In this document: positions 6,625 through 12,068 of the stretch, piece by piece
How positions within the stretch are numbered: the stretch's first letter is position 1
How the letters are laid out: every line of letters starts with the position of its first letter
Source of the DNA: Chloroflexota bacterium
GTDB taxonomy: Bacteria > Chloroflexota > Dehalococcoidia > Lucifugimonadales > Lucifugimonadaceae
Direction: 5' to 3'
DNA: 12,068 nucleotides
Assembly (NCBI GenBank): GCA_002730795.1
Contig: PCAX01000055.1
Location: 1 to 12,068, forward strand
Program-made: the position numbers and the translations under genes
Notes under the pieces: generated by a model
What the model saw: only the letters and a program-made list of their open reading frames with translations
Database searches by the model: none
Told to the model about the DNA's origin: nothing

Positions 6625-8124
6625 ATGCGAATCGCTGCATTAGGATTTCACCACGAAACAAATACATTTCAGTCTGTTAAAACTGACTACGACGCGTTTG
6701 TCAATTACGAGTTTTTGCGTGGTGCTGAAATAGCAGAACAACATGCGACAGCTAACTCTACTCTATCCGGATATTTTCAAGGGGCCATTAAATATGAATT
6801 TGAACTTGTGCCACTTTTGTTCACTTTCACGGGTCCTACCGGTACTATCACTAAAAATGCCTTCGACCGTATCACCGCCGAAATGATTGCTCTTTTGGAG
6901 GAGAAAGGGCCATGGGATGGTGTTTTATTGGCGCAACATGGAGCCGCTGTATCAGAAAACTTCCCGGATATGGACGGTGAAGTCGCAAATCTAGTCAGAG
7001 GGATAGTTGGGTCAAATGTCCCTGTTGTGATGACTTTGGACCTGCATTCGAATATTACACAAAAACAAGTTACAAACACTGATGCGATTGTTGCTTTCCG
7101 CACGAATCCTCATCTGGATCCGGTAGAACGGGCGATCGAAGCCTCCGATATTTTGATCAAGACTATAAAAGGTGAAATCAAACCGGTCCAACGCCTAGTG
7201 CAGGTGCCAATGATCATTAATATAGTCAAACAGCCGACGTCTTTTGGGCCGATGCTCGATATCGTTAATGACGTAAATGAGGTGATTAAAAAACCAGGAG
7301 TTCTTTCTGCAAGTTGTGGTCAGGGATTTCCATATGCAGATGTCGAACACATGGGAGTATCTTTCCTCGTCGTTACAGATGACGATATCGAAATGGCTGA
7401 TCATTTGGCTAACTGGTTAGCTAAAAGGGCTTGGAATCGGCGTTCTGATCTACAAAACGATTCCACCTCGATGGAAGACTCGATCACCCGGGCGATGAAC
7501 GCTCCGACTACGGGTAGCCCGACGGTAATAATGGATGTTGGTGACAATGTGGGTGGTGGTGGCACGGCTGATTCAACCCATTTGTTGGCGGAGGCTATCA
7601 AGCAAGGACTTAAAGGTGAACGAAGTCTGCTCATGTCACTTTTCGATTCCACTGCTGTTCAAACGTGTATCGATTCCGGGGTTGGGTCGACTGTATCAAT
7701 TAAGGTTGGGGCTGGAACTGATCAGTTGCATGGAGAACCAATCGAAGTTACTGGTTATGTGCGAGCTATCACGGATGGTAGATTTGAGGAACCAACGCCC
7801 ATACATGGGGGGCATAGATTTTTCGATTATGGCCCATCAGTGGCCCTGATTACTAAAGAAGGTTACATGCTTGTACTACACACGATGCGAGGTATAGGAA
7901 ATATGACTCGGCAACAATATTATTCTATCGGTATTGACCCTCAACATTATAAAGTCGTTATATGTAAAGGTACCGTATCGCCTCGGGCTGCGTACGAGCC
8001 AATTGCTAGGGAGATTATCATGTCGAATACACCTGGTGTGACAAGTGCTGATATGTCGAGTTTCTCATATAAGCACAGGCGTAAGCCTCTGTATCCTTTC
8101 GAAGAGGAAACAAAATTTGACTGA
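6625..8124 (+). CDS. M81 family metallopeptidase (MlrC-like)
   Basis: A 499-residue member of peptidase family M81, the family of microcystin-degradation protein MlrC, at normal full length. These are cytoplasmic metal-dependent enzymes; MlrC cleaves small linear peptides, but most family members have unknown substrates. Seen here: MRIAALGFHHETNTF at the N-terminus, LLAQHGAAVSE (101-111), the TLDLHSN motif with Asp139 and His141, and TNPHLDP with His163, the likely metal-binding set. The C-terminal domain has DVGDNVGGGGTADST (304-318), and the tail contains TPGVTSAD. Where relatives usually have a His-Phe pair near residue 452 there is VSPRAAY. The ATG at 6625 has GAGG five bases upstream. 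The gene is much richer in GC (roughly 45-50% in sampled stretches) than its neighbours. Its 138-base upstream gap after the small ORF suggests its own promoter. It converges on the small membrane protein gene. Confidence 0.93.
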   Translation: MRIAALGFHHETNTFQSVKTDYDAFVNYEFLRGAEIAEQHATANSTLSGYFQGAIKYEFELVPLLFTFTGPTGTITKNAFDRITAEMIALLEEKGPWDGVLLAQHGAAVSENFPDMDGEVANLVRGIVGSNVPVVMTLDLHSNITQKQVTNTDAIVAFRTNPHLDPVERAIEASDILIKTIKGEIKPVQRLVQVPMIINIVKQPTSFGPMLDIVNDVNEVIKKPGVLSASCGQGFPYADVEHMGVSFLVVTDDDIEMADHLANWLAKRAWNRRSDLQNDSTSMEDSITRAMNAPTTGSPTVIMDVGDNVGGGGTADSTHLLAEAIKQGLKGERSLLMSLFDSTAVQTCIDSGVGSTVSIKVGAGTDQLHGEPIEVTGYVRAITDGRFEEPTPIHGGHRFFDYGPSVALITKEGYMLVLHTMRGIGNMTRQQYYSIGIDPQHYKVVICKGTVSPRAAYEPIAREIIMSNTPGVTSADMSSFSYKHRRKPLYPFEEETKFD

Positions 8125-8144
8125 ATTTGAGTCTGAAACAAAGA

Positions 8145-8474
8145 TTAATATAGGGATAATGTTATCCCTAGAATTATTGTGAATAGCCCCATATATCCAA
8201 TGGTCGCGGTTATGAGCAACACTGCTTCTCTAAATCTATGTTGAAACAAGAGTATTAACGGATAACCTAATACCAAAAAGCCCGTGGTAGTTGCAGAAAT
8301 AACAAACAATAGTAGAAATCCGATAATTCCAAACAAATCATTGTTTTCACCTAGTATCTTTTCAAAATAAAACAATACCAGTGCGATCAGTACTATATAA
8401 ATTATCGTAAATGTTGATTGTGCAAGACCTAATAAGGTTATTTGTTTATTAGTTAAATTCTTGTTAAAATCCAA
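8145..8474 (-). CDS. small multi-pass membrane protein of unknown function
   Basis: A 109-residue, very hydrophobic frame with three or four predicted membrane spans: about 13-38, a long stretch 46-78 that could hold one or two helices around SATTTGFLVLGYP, and 85-109. A basic loop QHRFRE (78-83) lies before the last span, suggesting a cytoplasmic loop. I do not recognise the family. The only practical start is a TTG at 8474: no in-frame ATG or GTG exists upstream before a stop, and no ribosome-binding site is visible, so the N-terminus is uncertain. The next Met is residue 95. It is separated from the upstream minus-strand gene by 178 bases with hairpins, so it may be transcribed separately. 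The sustained amphipathic-free hydrophobic pattern argues for real coding. Confidence 0.62.
   Translation of the reverse strand: MDFNKNLTNKQITLLGLAQSTFTIIYIVLIALVLFYFEKILGENNDLFGIIGFLLLFVISATTTGFLVLGYPLILLFQHRFREAVLLITATIGYMGLFTIILGITLSLY
8151..8170. repeat. 20-bp near-perfect palindrome at the convergent gene ends
   Basis: TAGGGATAATGTTATCCCTA: nine-base arms with only the central TG breaking full symmetry. It covers the last codons of the membrane protein gene and lies 27 bases after the M81 stop. It could be a bidirectional terminator (a seven-base stem with a six-base loop) or a protein-binding site. No clear T-run follows on either strand. Confidence 0.7.
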
Positions 8475-8554
8475 AATTTGGCCGAAAGTGGTTTTTGGAT
8501 TTTCGATACTGATTTATGTGACTCGCGTATAGGGATTAAGATAGATTAATCGGT

Positions 8555-8576
8555 CCTGTTTATGTTTTCAAACAGG
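8555..8576 (-). terminator. possible terminator hairpin in the gap after the aldolase-like gene
   Basis: CCTGTTT at 8555-8561 and AAACAGG at 8570-8576 form a perfect seven-base-pair stem with an eight-base loop. It lies 77-98 bases downstream of the stop at 8653 on the minus strand. There is no U-tract after the stem, so it is at best a non-canonical terminator or an operator upstream of the small membrane protein gene. Confidence 0.35.
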
Positions 8577-8595
8577 CTCAATGAGTTCAGTATGC

Positions 8596-8644
8596 ACGGT
8601 AACATTGAAGAATCTGTTAAGGTATTCTATTTACTATGTACCGT
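8596..8644 (-). other. imperfect long hairpin just downstream of the aldolase-like gene
   Basis: ACGGTAACAT (8596-8605) pairs with ATGTACCGT (8636-8644) with one bulged base. Inside, AGAAT (8609-8613) pairs with ATTCT (8624-8628). The 49-base element begins nine bases after the minus-strand stop at 8653. It would fold at the 3' end of that transcript and may stabilise it or help end it. Confidence 0.35.
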
Positions 8645-8652
8645 AAAATTTT

Positions 8653-9552
8653 TCAAATGATCTTGGCTAATTTCAATCCCTGAACAATTTTACTTTTTTC
8701 GGATGGTTCTAAATCAGGCATTGGTGCTCTTGGTAAGCCTCCCTTATAACCAATTATATCCATGGCATATTTTAGTCCGGCAGCTCCATTGGAAAGGATA
8801 TTCCAATCAGCGTAAACACATTTATCATGTAGTTTTTTTGCGCTATTGTAATCATTTTTCATACATAATCTTATAATATCCATACAGATATTTGGTGCAA
8901 TATTACCAAACATCATACATGCACCATTTGCTCCTATAAAAACCCCCGGATATATCAGCATACTGTTCCCAACCCAAAATCGTTTTTTCTCATTAATATA
9001 TTCTTTTACTTTAGCTTCAAATCTCATCTGAGCGCTGGCTATATAACCAAAAACTCTATCATGGTTGGTTATATCTCCTATAATTTCTGGATCAGCTCCC
9101 ACTTTTGTCATTGATGCATCAAAATTTCCAGGATCCATTTGATGTATTATGATTACTCTAGATTGGATATCATCCAAAACTTTCTTGAAATATTTCGGTA
9201 CACTTTTTCTGTTTCTGGGAATTCTAATTCTAATTAAATCTGCTCCGGCTTTACTCATCATATCCGATAATTTCAATGTTTCCTTAATTGATGGCGAATC
9301 GACCCCTGCGATGATTAATTTTTTATCTTCATTAACTTCTTTAACTTTTTCTATTATCTTTATTTTTTCCTCTAGGTTTAGGAATCCTTCTTCACCATTT
9401 TCAGATCCCAAAACGTATCCTGAAAGTTTAGTTTTTGACCATTTCGTGACATTGTACTCTATTGCGGCATAGTCAATTTCATCTTTTTTGTTAAAAGGGG
9501 TTGGACTGGGAGCTACAATCATGGGATCATTAATTTGGTTTGTGCGTGTCAT
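8653..9552 (-). CDS. dihydrodipicolinate synthase / N-acetylneuraminate lyase family barrel lacking catalytic Lys and Tyr
   Basis: A 299-residue TIM-barrel protein with the length and layout of the DapA/NanA family. It shows VAPSPTPF near the start, GYVLGSENGEEGFLNLEEK (45-63) at the substrate loop, SDMMSKAGADLIRI (96-109) and GANGACMMFGNIAP (207-220). In active members a Tyr in YNxP and a Schiff-base Lys in G-I-K-[DE] are essential. Here the aligned segments read IIIHQMDPG (His137 for Tyr) and VFGYIASAQ (Ile171 for Lys), so aldol chemistry through a lysine imine looks impossible. It may be a binding protein or use other chemistry. The ATG at 9552 has GGAAGAGG eight bases upstream. GC content is about one third in sampled stretches, well below the M81 gene. 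It lies downstream of the oxidoreductase and lipoprotein genes on the same strand. Confidence 0.85.
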   Translation of the reverse strand: MTRTNQINDPMIVAPSPTPFNKKDEIDYAAIEYNVTKWSKTKLSGYVLGSENGEEGFLNLEEKIKIIEKVKEVNEDKKLIIAGVDSPSIKETLKLSDMMSKAGADLIRIRIPRNRKSVPKYFKKVLDDIQSRVIIIHQMDPGNFDASMTKVGADPEIIGDITNHDRVFGYIASAQMRFEAKVKEYINEKKRFWVGNSMLIYPGVFIGANGACMMFGNIAPNICMDIIRLCMKNDYNSAKKLHDKCVYADWNILSNGAAGLKYAMDIIGYKGGLPRAPMPDLEPSEKSKIVQGLKLAKII

Positions 9553-9621
9553 AAAAAATGCCTCTTCCGTTTAACAAAATCGCGAACCGTTTTCTTGTTT
9601 CTGTGTATTTCCATATTAGAG

Positions 9622-10122
9622 TTAATCGATTACAAATTGTACTAATTCCAAACAGTCGTTTACTTCAGCTTCACACATTATTATTACGTTCCCTGCGATC
9701 AAGTAAGCTCCGTATCCTAATCGGGTTTTATCGATTCCACCCTGGTGAAATTCTGGTTTTCCCATAGAAACCGTAAGTTCCGCTTCGTTAATACCGTAAG
9801 TCTTTAAATCTGAGTGACTATTATAAAATCTGAGTTCGACGTCTTTCTGTTTGTAAAATCCATACCATATATTTGTTGCTTTTGGCAGGGAGTCTTTTGG
9901 AAATTCTTTTGAAGCTTTCCAGCCAAAAATTTTGAACATTTCAGCGCTATAGTCTCCTTTGGAATCCAACACATCTCCAGAAAAAATGGTTTTGTTTTCG
10001 CTAGTTGAAGTTTCTGAGCATCCCAACGTGAAAAATATGGACAAGCATGAGATTATAACTACCTTATTGAATGTGAGTGAAATATTTCCATAAGTAAGGT
10101 TGATAAACCTAGAGAGTTTCAA
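9622..10122 (-). CDS. small secreted lipoprotein, paralogue of the protein at 5801-6373
   Basis: A 166-residue protein with a hydrophobic segment VVIISCLSIFFTLGC, predicted lipidated Cys35 in TLGC, and a Ser/Thr-rich linker. The mature part shares the motif order of the other lipoprotein: W-Y-G-F-Y (86-90), VELRFYNSHSDL (95-106), then G-A-Y-L-I-A-G-N-V-I-I-M-C-E with Cys150 and a nearby Cys157. It lacks the roughly 25-residue insertion with the HGSGG loop, so it is shorter. Family unknown to me. The start is a TTG at 10122, 16 bases after the oxidoreductase stop. There is no in-frame ATG before the signal segment and the ribosome-binding site is poor (GGA about 12 bases upstream), so the exact start, and the long 20-residue n-region it implies, are uncertain. 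Likely same operon as the oxidoreductase. Confidence 0.75.
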   Translation of the reverse strand: MKLSRFINLTYGNISLTFNKVVIISCLSIFFTLGCSETSTSENKTIFSGDVLDSKGDYSAEMFKIFGWKASKEFPKDSLPKATNIWYGFYKQKDVELRFYNSHSDLKTYGINEAELTVSMGKPEFHQGGIDKTRLGYGAYLIAGNVIIMCEAEVNDCLELVQFVID

Positions 10123-10138
10123 ATTTAAAGGGTTCCAT

Positions 10139-11329
10139 CTATTTTTCGGGGTTCAAGTTGCTTTTACTGCCACCCAAGGGGTAATCAGAGCTTAACTCCG
10201 AGCCCAGTAAAAACGGTAATTTACCCTCGGAGCTTAGGTCTTGTGTTCTTTTCCACTCACGTTTTAAATCTGAAGTATGGCCTTTGAAGTGAGGTATTAC
10301 ATATCGGGCAAAAAGTTCCATGGATCGTTTTTGTTTATCCGGTGCAATCCACTCATGTGTGGTAAGCATTAAACCACCTATCCCTCCAGCTTCTTCATTG
10401 ATTTTTTCTATTTGCTCGATAGCTTCATCTGGAGTCCCAACTATCCATCTGAATTTCTCTGTAATTAATTTGGCAGTTATTTTGGATGGGTCTTTACCTT
10501 TTGCCCAGTCGGGTAGTACTCCTCCGTTGATCACCCAAAAATAATCTTTCCAGTCTCTTTCAATGCCCTCCATGACATCCTTTTGCGCCTGCTGGGAATT
10601 ATCAGCAAGATACACGTAGGTAACCACCCTCCAATCCTCCTTTTCAAATTGTTGTCCAAACTTTTCAGATGACGCTTTCGCTACTTCAAAATGATCTTTT
10701 AAGGCTAAACGACCGTGTCCACCTACACCTCCGCCTGCTGATAGTGGAGAGAAAAGTATTGCTCCATACTTTCCAGCTAATTCTAGTGATCCTCGGCTTC
10801 CTGAAGTTGCAAGTGCTATTTTTAATCTGGGTTTTTGATAGGAACGTAACTGAATTGCCATATCTTTGATATCCCAATACTTTCCTTTGAAAGACATGGG
10901 TTCTGGTGATTCCAGTAATTTCACCATTATTTCTAAAGATTCTTGCATTCTGCCTCGTAGTTCTGACGGTGGCAAGTTGAACATTCTTACATCAGGTGGT
11001 AAGCCGCACGGGCCCACACCCATAATGACCCTTCCCCGGGTTAGTTGGTCCAAGAACGCAAAACGTTCCGCTAAAAGGAATGGATGATGGATGGGAGCAC
11101 TAACTACGGCGGTTCCTAGTTTAATAGTTTTTGTAAATGCTGACGCTTTCGCCAAAAACATCTCTGGGCATGGTATGGGTTCCCAAGAAGCGGTATGATG
11201 TTCTCCTACATAAAACTCGTCGTAATCCATGTCCTCCGCCCATTGAATCATTTCAAGGTCTCTGTCGAGTGATAGAACAGGATTTTCAGTGGGAAGATGT
11301 AAGGGCATAGCAAAAAATCCGAATTTCAT
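10139..11329 (-). CDS. LLM class flavin-dependent oxidoreductase (luciferase-like monooxygenase)
   Basis: A 396-residue bacterial-luciferase-family enzyme, cytoplasmic, expected to use FMNH2 from a separate reductase to oxygenate an organic substrate. The N-terminal MKFGFFAMPLHLP strand, VGEHH (41-45; the His pair aligns with LuxA His44-His45), IKLGTAVVSAPIHHPFLLAERFAFLDQLTRGR (69-100) and GVGPCGLP (104-111) are typical. So are IALATSGSRGSLELAGKYG (171-189) and the C-terminal VGTPDEAIEQI (297-307). It is nearest in look to alkanal or limonene 1,2-monooxygenase-type members. The last 45 residues are polar and probably loose. The ATG at 11329 has AAGGA about six bases upstream. First gene of a minus-strand run followed by the lipoprotein. 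A Fur-box-like palindrome lies about 65-76 bases upstream. Substrate not predictable. Confidence 0.92.
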   Translation of the reverse strand: MKFGFFAMPLHLPTENPVLSLDRDLEMIQWAEDMDYDEFYVGEHHTASWEPIPCPEMFLAKASAFTKTIKLGTAVVSAPIHHPFLLAERFAFLDQLTRGRVIMGVGPCGLPPDVRMFNLPPSELRGRMQESLEIMVKLLESPEPMSFKGKYWDIKDMAIQLRSYQKPRLKIALATSGSRGSLELAGKYGAILFSPLSAGGGVGGHGRLALKDHFEVAKASSEKFGQQFEKEDWRVVTYVYLADNSQQAQKDVMEGIERDWKDYFWVINGGVLPDWAKGKDPSKITAKLITEKFRWIVGTPDEAIEQIEKINEEAGGIGGLMLTTHEWIAPDKQKRSMELFARYVIPHFKGHTSDLKREWKRTQDLSSEGKLPFLLGSELSSDYPLGGSKSNLNPEK

Positions 11330-11375
11330 GGAATCATCCTTTTATAGTTCCGGTAATGTTTCTTATTACATGAGC

Positions 11376-11381
11376 AATATA
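11376..11381 (-). promoter_or_regulatory. candidate -10 of the oxidoreductase promoter
   Basis: TATATT on the minus strand matches TATAAT at five of six positions. The -35 region 17 bases upstream (TGATTA) is poor and falls within the Fur-like palindrome. The start of transcription would be about 40 bases before the ATG. Confidence 0.3.
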
Positions 11382-11393
11382 CAACAAACGATC

Positions 11394-11405
11394 AATGATA
11401 ATCAT
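11394..11405. promoter_or_regulatory. Fur-box-like palindrome upstream of the oxidoreductase
   Basis: AATGATAATCAT equals the central 12 bases of the 19-base Fur consensus (GATAATGATAATCATTATC); only one of the seven outer bases also matches. It contains the inverted repeat ATGAT-A-ATCAT. It would overlap the -35 region of the proposed minus-strand promoter, a normal place for a repressor. Chance is a real alternative in AT-rich DNA. Confidence 0.35.
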
Positions 11406-11559
11406 CCTTTTTAATCCGTTTATTTGGATTTCCATATCCCCGTAAGAGCTGTAAATGAAAGCTATACGTATTAATTCAATTTATGATCATTCTACTTATC
11501 ATTTAGTTAAAGTTTTTTATTTTCGTCGCATTTGTTTTATGTAGTAATCAGGTAAACAA

Positions 11560-11589
11560 TTGCAATGGTGTATATTTGATGAATATAAT
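11560..11589 (+). promoter_or_regulatory. candidate sigma-70-type promoter for the partial gene
   Basis: TTGCAA at 11560-11565 and a perfect TATAAT at 11584-11589 are 18 bases apart. Transcription would begin near 11596, giving a leader of about 80 bases before the ATG at 11676. It is the best promoter match in this gap. Confidence 0.45.
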
Positions 11590-11675
11590 AGAATGTCTAA
11601 TAACTGATAGATAAGACATGATATTTAGTATAAAGAGCACTTATTATAAAAATGAGTATAAAATACGAATAAAAT

Positions 11676-12068
11676 ATGAAAACAAATAGACATCTAATAG
11701 AAGACCACCGTTTCGATTTACAAAAATTTTACAGCTTCCCTGAAGAATCTCCCTATCGTTACGAAATCATTAAGGAACTAACTCTGCATTGTTCTATGTT
11801 GTTTCCAAAAGAAAAAGGAACCCTTTTGCGCCGCCGAGTTTTGGATCTGTTGCCGGATGAATTAAAAAAATATGTTCGAGGAGAAAAGCAAATTAGTCGC
11901 TGGATAACCGAAGAATCTGAAGTGAATGGGTTATTTGAAATTTCCAAAATCCCACCGGAAATTGAGCCATATGTAAGGAAACTCCAGTTGATTCAAGGTG
12001 CTTTATTTTCAAATGCTCCCGAGCGGATTCCATTGAGAGACATATTTGTCGAACATGCTAAAAGATGC
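11676..12068 (+). CDS. unrecognised protein, 3' end beyond the window
   Basis: From the ATG at 11676 the frame stays open for 131 codons to the window edge. Such a run is unlikely by chance in AT-rich DNA. The protein starts M-K-T-N-R-H-L-I-E-D-H and is soluble and charged, with no signal or membrane span. Recognisable stretches are YRYEIIKELTLHCSML (27-42), LLRRRVLDLLPDELKKYVRG (50-69), ISRWITEESEVNGLFEIS (73-90) and IPPEIEPYVRKLQLI (92-106). It looks mainly helical. The arginine run and helical content would be compatible with a nucleic-acid-binding or regulatory protein, but I do not recognise a family and assign no function. No good ribosome-binding site precedes the ATG, which may mean the true start is elsewhere. 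Confidence 0.6.
   Translation, partial: MKTNRHLIEDHRFDLQKFYSFPEESPYRYEIIKELTLHCSMLFPKEKGTLLRRRVLDLLPDELKKYVRGEKQISRWITEESEVNGLFEISKIPPEIEPYVRKLQLIQGALFSNAPERIPLRDIFVEHAKRC

Larger units (their letters stand above)
11332..11411. repeat. 12-bp direct repeat in the oxidoreductase leader
   Basis: AATCATCCTTTT occurs at 11332-11343 and again at 11400-11411. On the minus strand the copy next to the gene supplies the AAGGA ribosome-binding site. The second copy overlaps the Fur-like palindrome. It may reflect a small local duplication. Confidence 0.5.
11330..11675. other. 346-bp AT-rich divergent intergenic region
   Basis: This gap separates the oxidoreductase start (-) from the partial gene (+). 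It holds candidate promoters for both directions, a Fur-like palindrome, the 12-bp direct repeat, and a small inverted repeat GTAAT / ATTAC at 11353-11357 and 11365-11369 in the oxidoreductase leader. The segment 11412-11555 shows only short chance frames and nothing else I can support. Confidence 0.6.

Noticed and set aside
7535..7849. A 104-codon frame in another phase inside the M81 gene
   Set aside because: It overlaps a full-length family member throughout and has no ribosome-binding site.
8151..8162. Resemblance of the palindrome's arm (TAGGGATAACA on the minus strand) to the start of the I-SceI homing endonuclease site
   Set aside because: Only the first 11 of 18 bases agree and the rest is the palindrome's own symmetry. 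No intron or homing endonuclease gene is present, so it is most likely coincidence.
8562..8660. A 32-codon plus-strand frame starting with ATG in the gap between the membrane protein and aldolase-like genes
   Set aside because: No ribosome-binding site, it runs into the end of a real gene on the other strand, and its bases are better explained by the two hairpins.
9623..9632. TAATCGATTA, a perfect 10-bp palindrome at the end of the second lipoprotein gene
   Set aside because: Ten bases of palindrome are expected several times by chance in AT-rich sequence of this length, and there is no supporting context.
11455..11544. A 29-codon plus-strand frame beginning M-K-A-I-R-I-N in the divergent gap
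   Set aside because: Weak ribosome-binding site, very short and AT-rich; chance frames of this size are expected here.
1..12068. Mobile elements, CRISPR arrays, tRNA or rRNA genes, riboswitches
   Set aside because: No transposase or integrase motif, no regularly spaced repeats, no cloverleaf or conserved rRNA stretch, and no recognisable aptamer were seen on either strand.

Overview
The window looks like a chromosomal stretch from an AT-rich, free-living bacterium. Genes sit on both strands, are tightly packed, and often share short operons. I see no mobile element, CRISPR array, rRNA or tRNA. A TroA/ZnuA-type metal transporter, an M81 (MlrC-like) metallopeptidase, a luciferase-like flavin monooxygenase, a dihydrodipicolinate-synthase-like protein, a ketopantoate-reductase-like protein and two alpha/beta hydrolases together resemble marine Chloroflexota of the SAR202 type. 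That placement is inference from gene content and composition; no phylogenetic marker is present.

Layout. Positions 1-1083: a possible divergent gene start at the left edge (-), then a lysophospholipase-like hydrolase (+). Positions 1198-3780 (-): a three-gene metal ABC importer. The order is lipoprotein receptor, ATPase, permease, with a 4-bp ATGA overlap and an 11-bp overlap between genes. Positions 3844-4779 (-): a ketopantoate reductase family protein. Positions 4978-6486 (+): a second alpha/beta hydrolase, a small lipoprotein, and a possible 38-codon ORF coupled to it. Positions 6625-8124 (+): the M81 metallopeptidase. Positions 8145-11329 (-), in order of transcription: flavin-dependent oxidoreductase, a second lipoprotein related to the first, an aldolase-barrel protein, and a small membrane protein. 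Positions 11330-11675: an AT-rich divergent promoter region. Positions 11676-12068 (+): the start of an unrecognised gene cut by the window edge.

The one clear functional unit is the metal importer: the receptor captures Zn2+ or Mn2+ outside the membrane, and the permease and ATPase move it in. The rest look like catabolic or detoxifying enzymes for small organic substrates (ester hydrolysis, hydride transfer, flavin monooxygenation, amide or peptide cleavage), with no complete pathway visible. I did not find a convincing new multi-gene system. The items most worth a second look are: two paralogous secreted lipoproteins of a family I cannot name; an aldolase-barrel protein lacking both the Schiff-base lysine and the catalytic tyrosine; a cysteine-rich N-terminal extension on the metal-transport ATPase; a perfect 13-bp hairpin inside the receptor gene just before the ATPase gene; and a Fur-box-like palindrome upstream of the oxidoreductase. 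Several starts given here (2016, 4779, 4978, 5801) are chosen over longer open frames because of ribosome-binding-site or overlap evidence.
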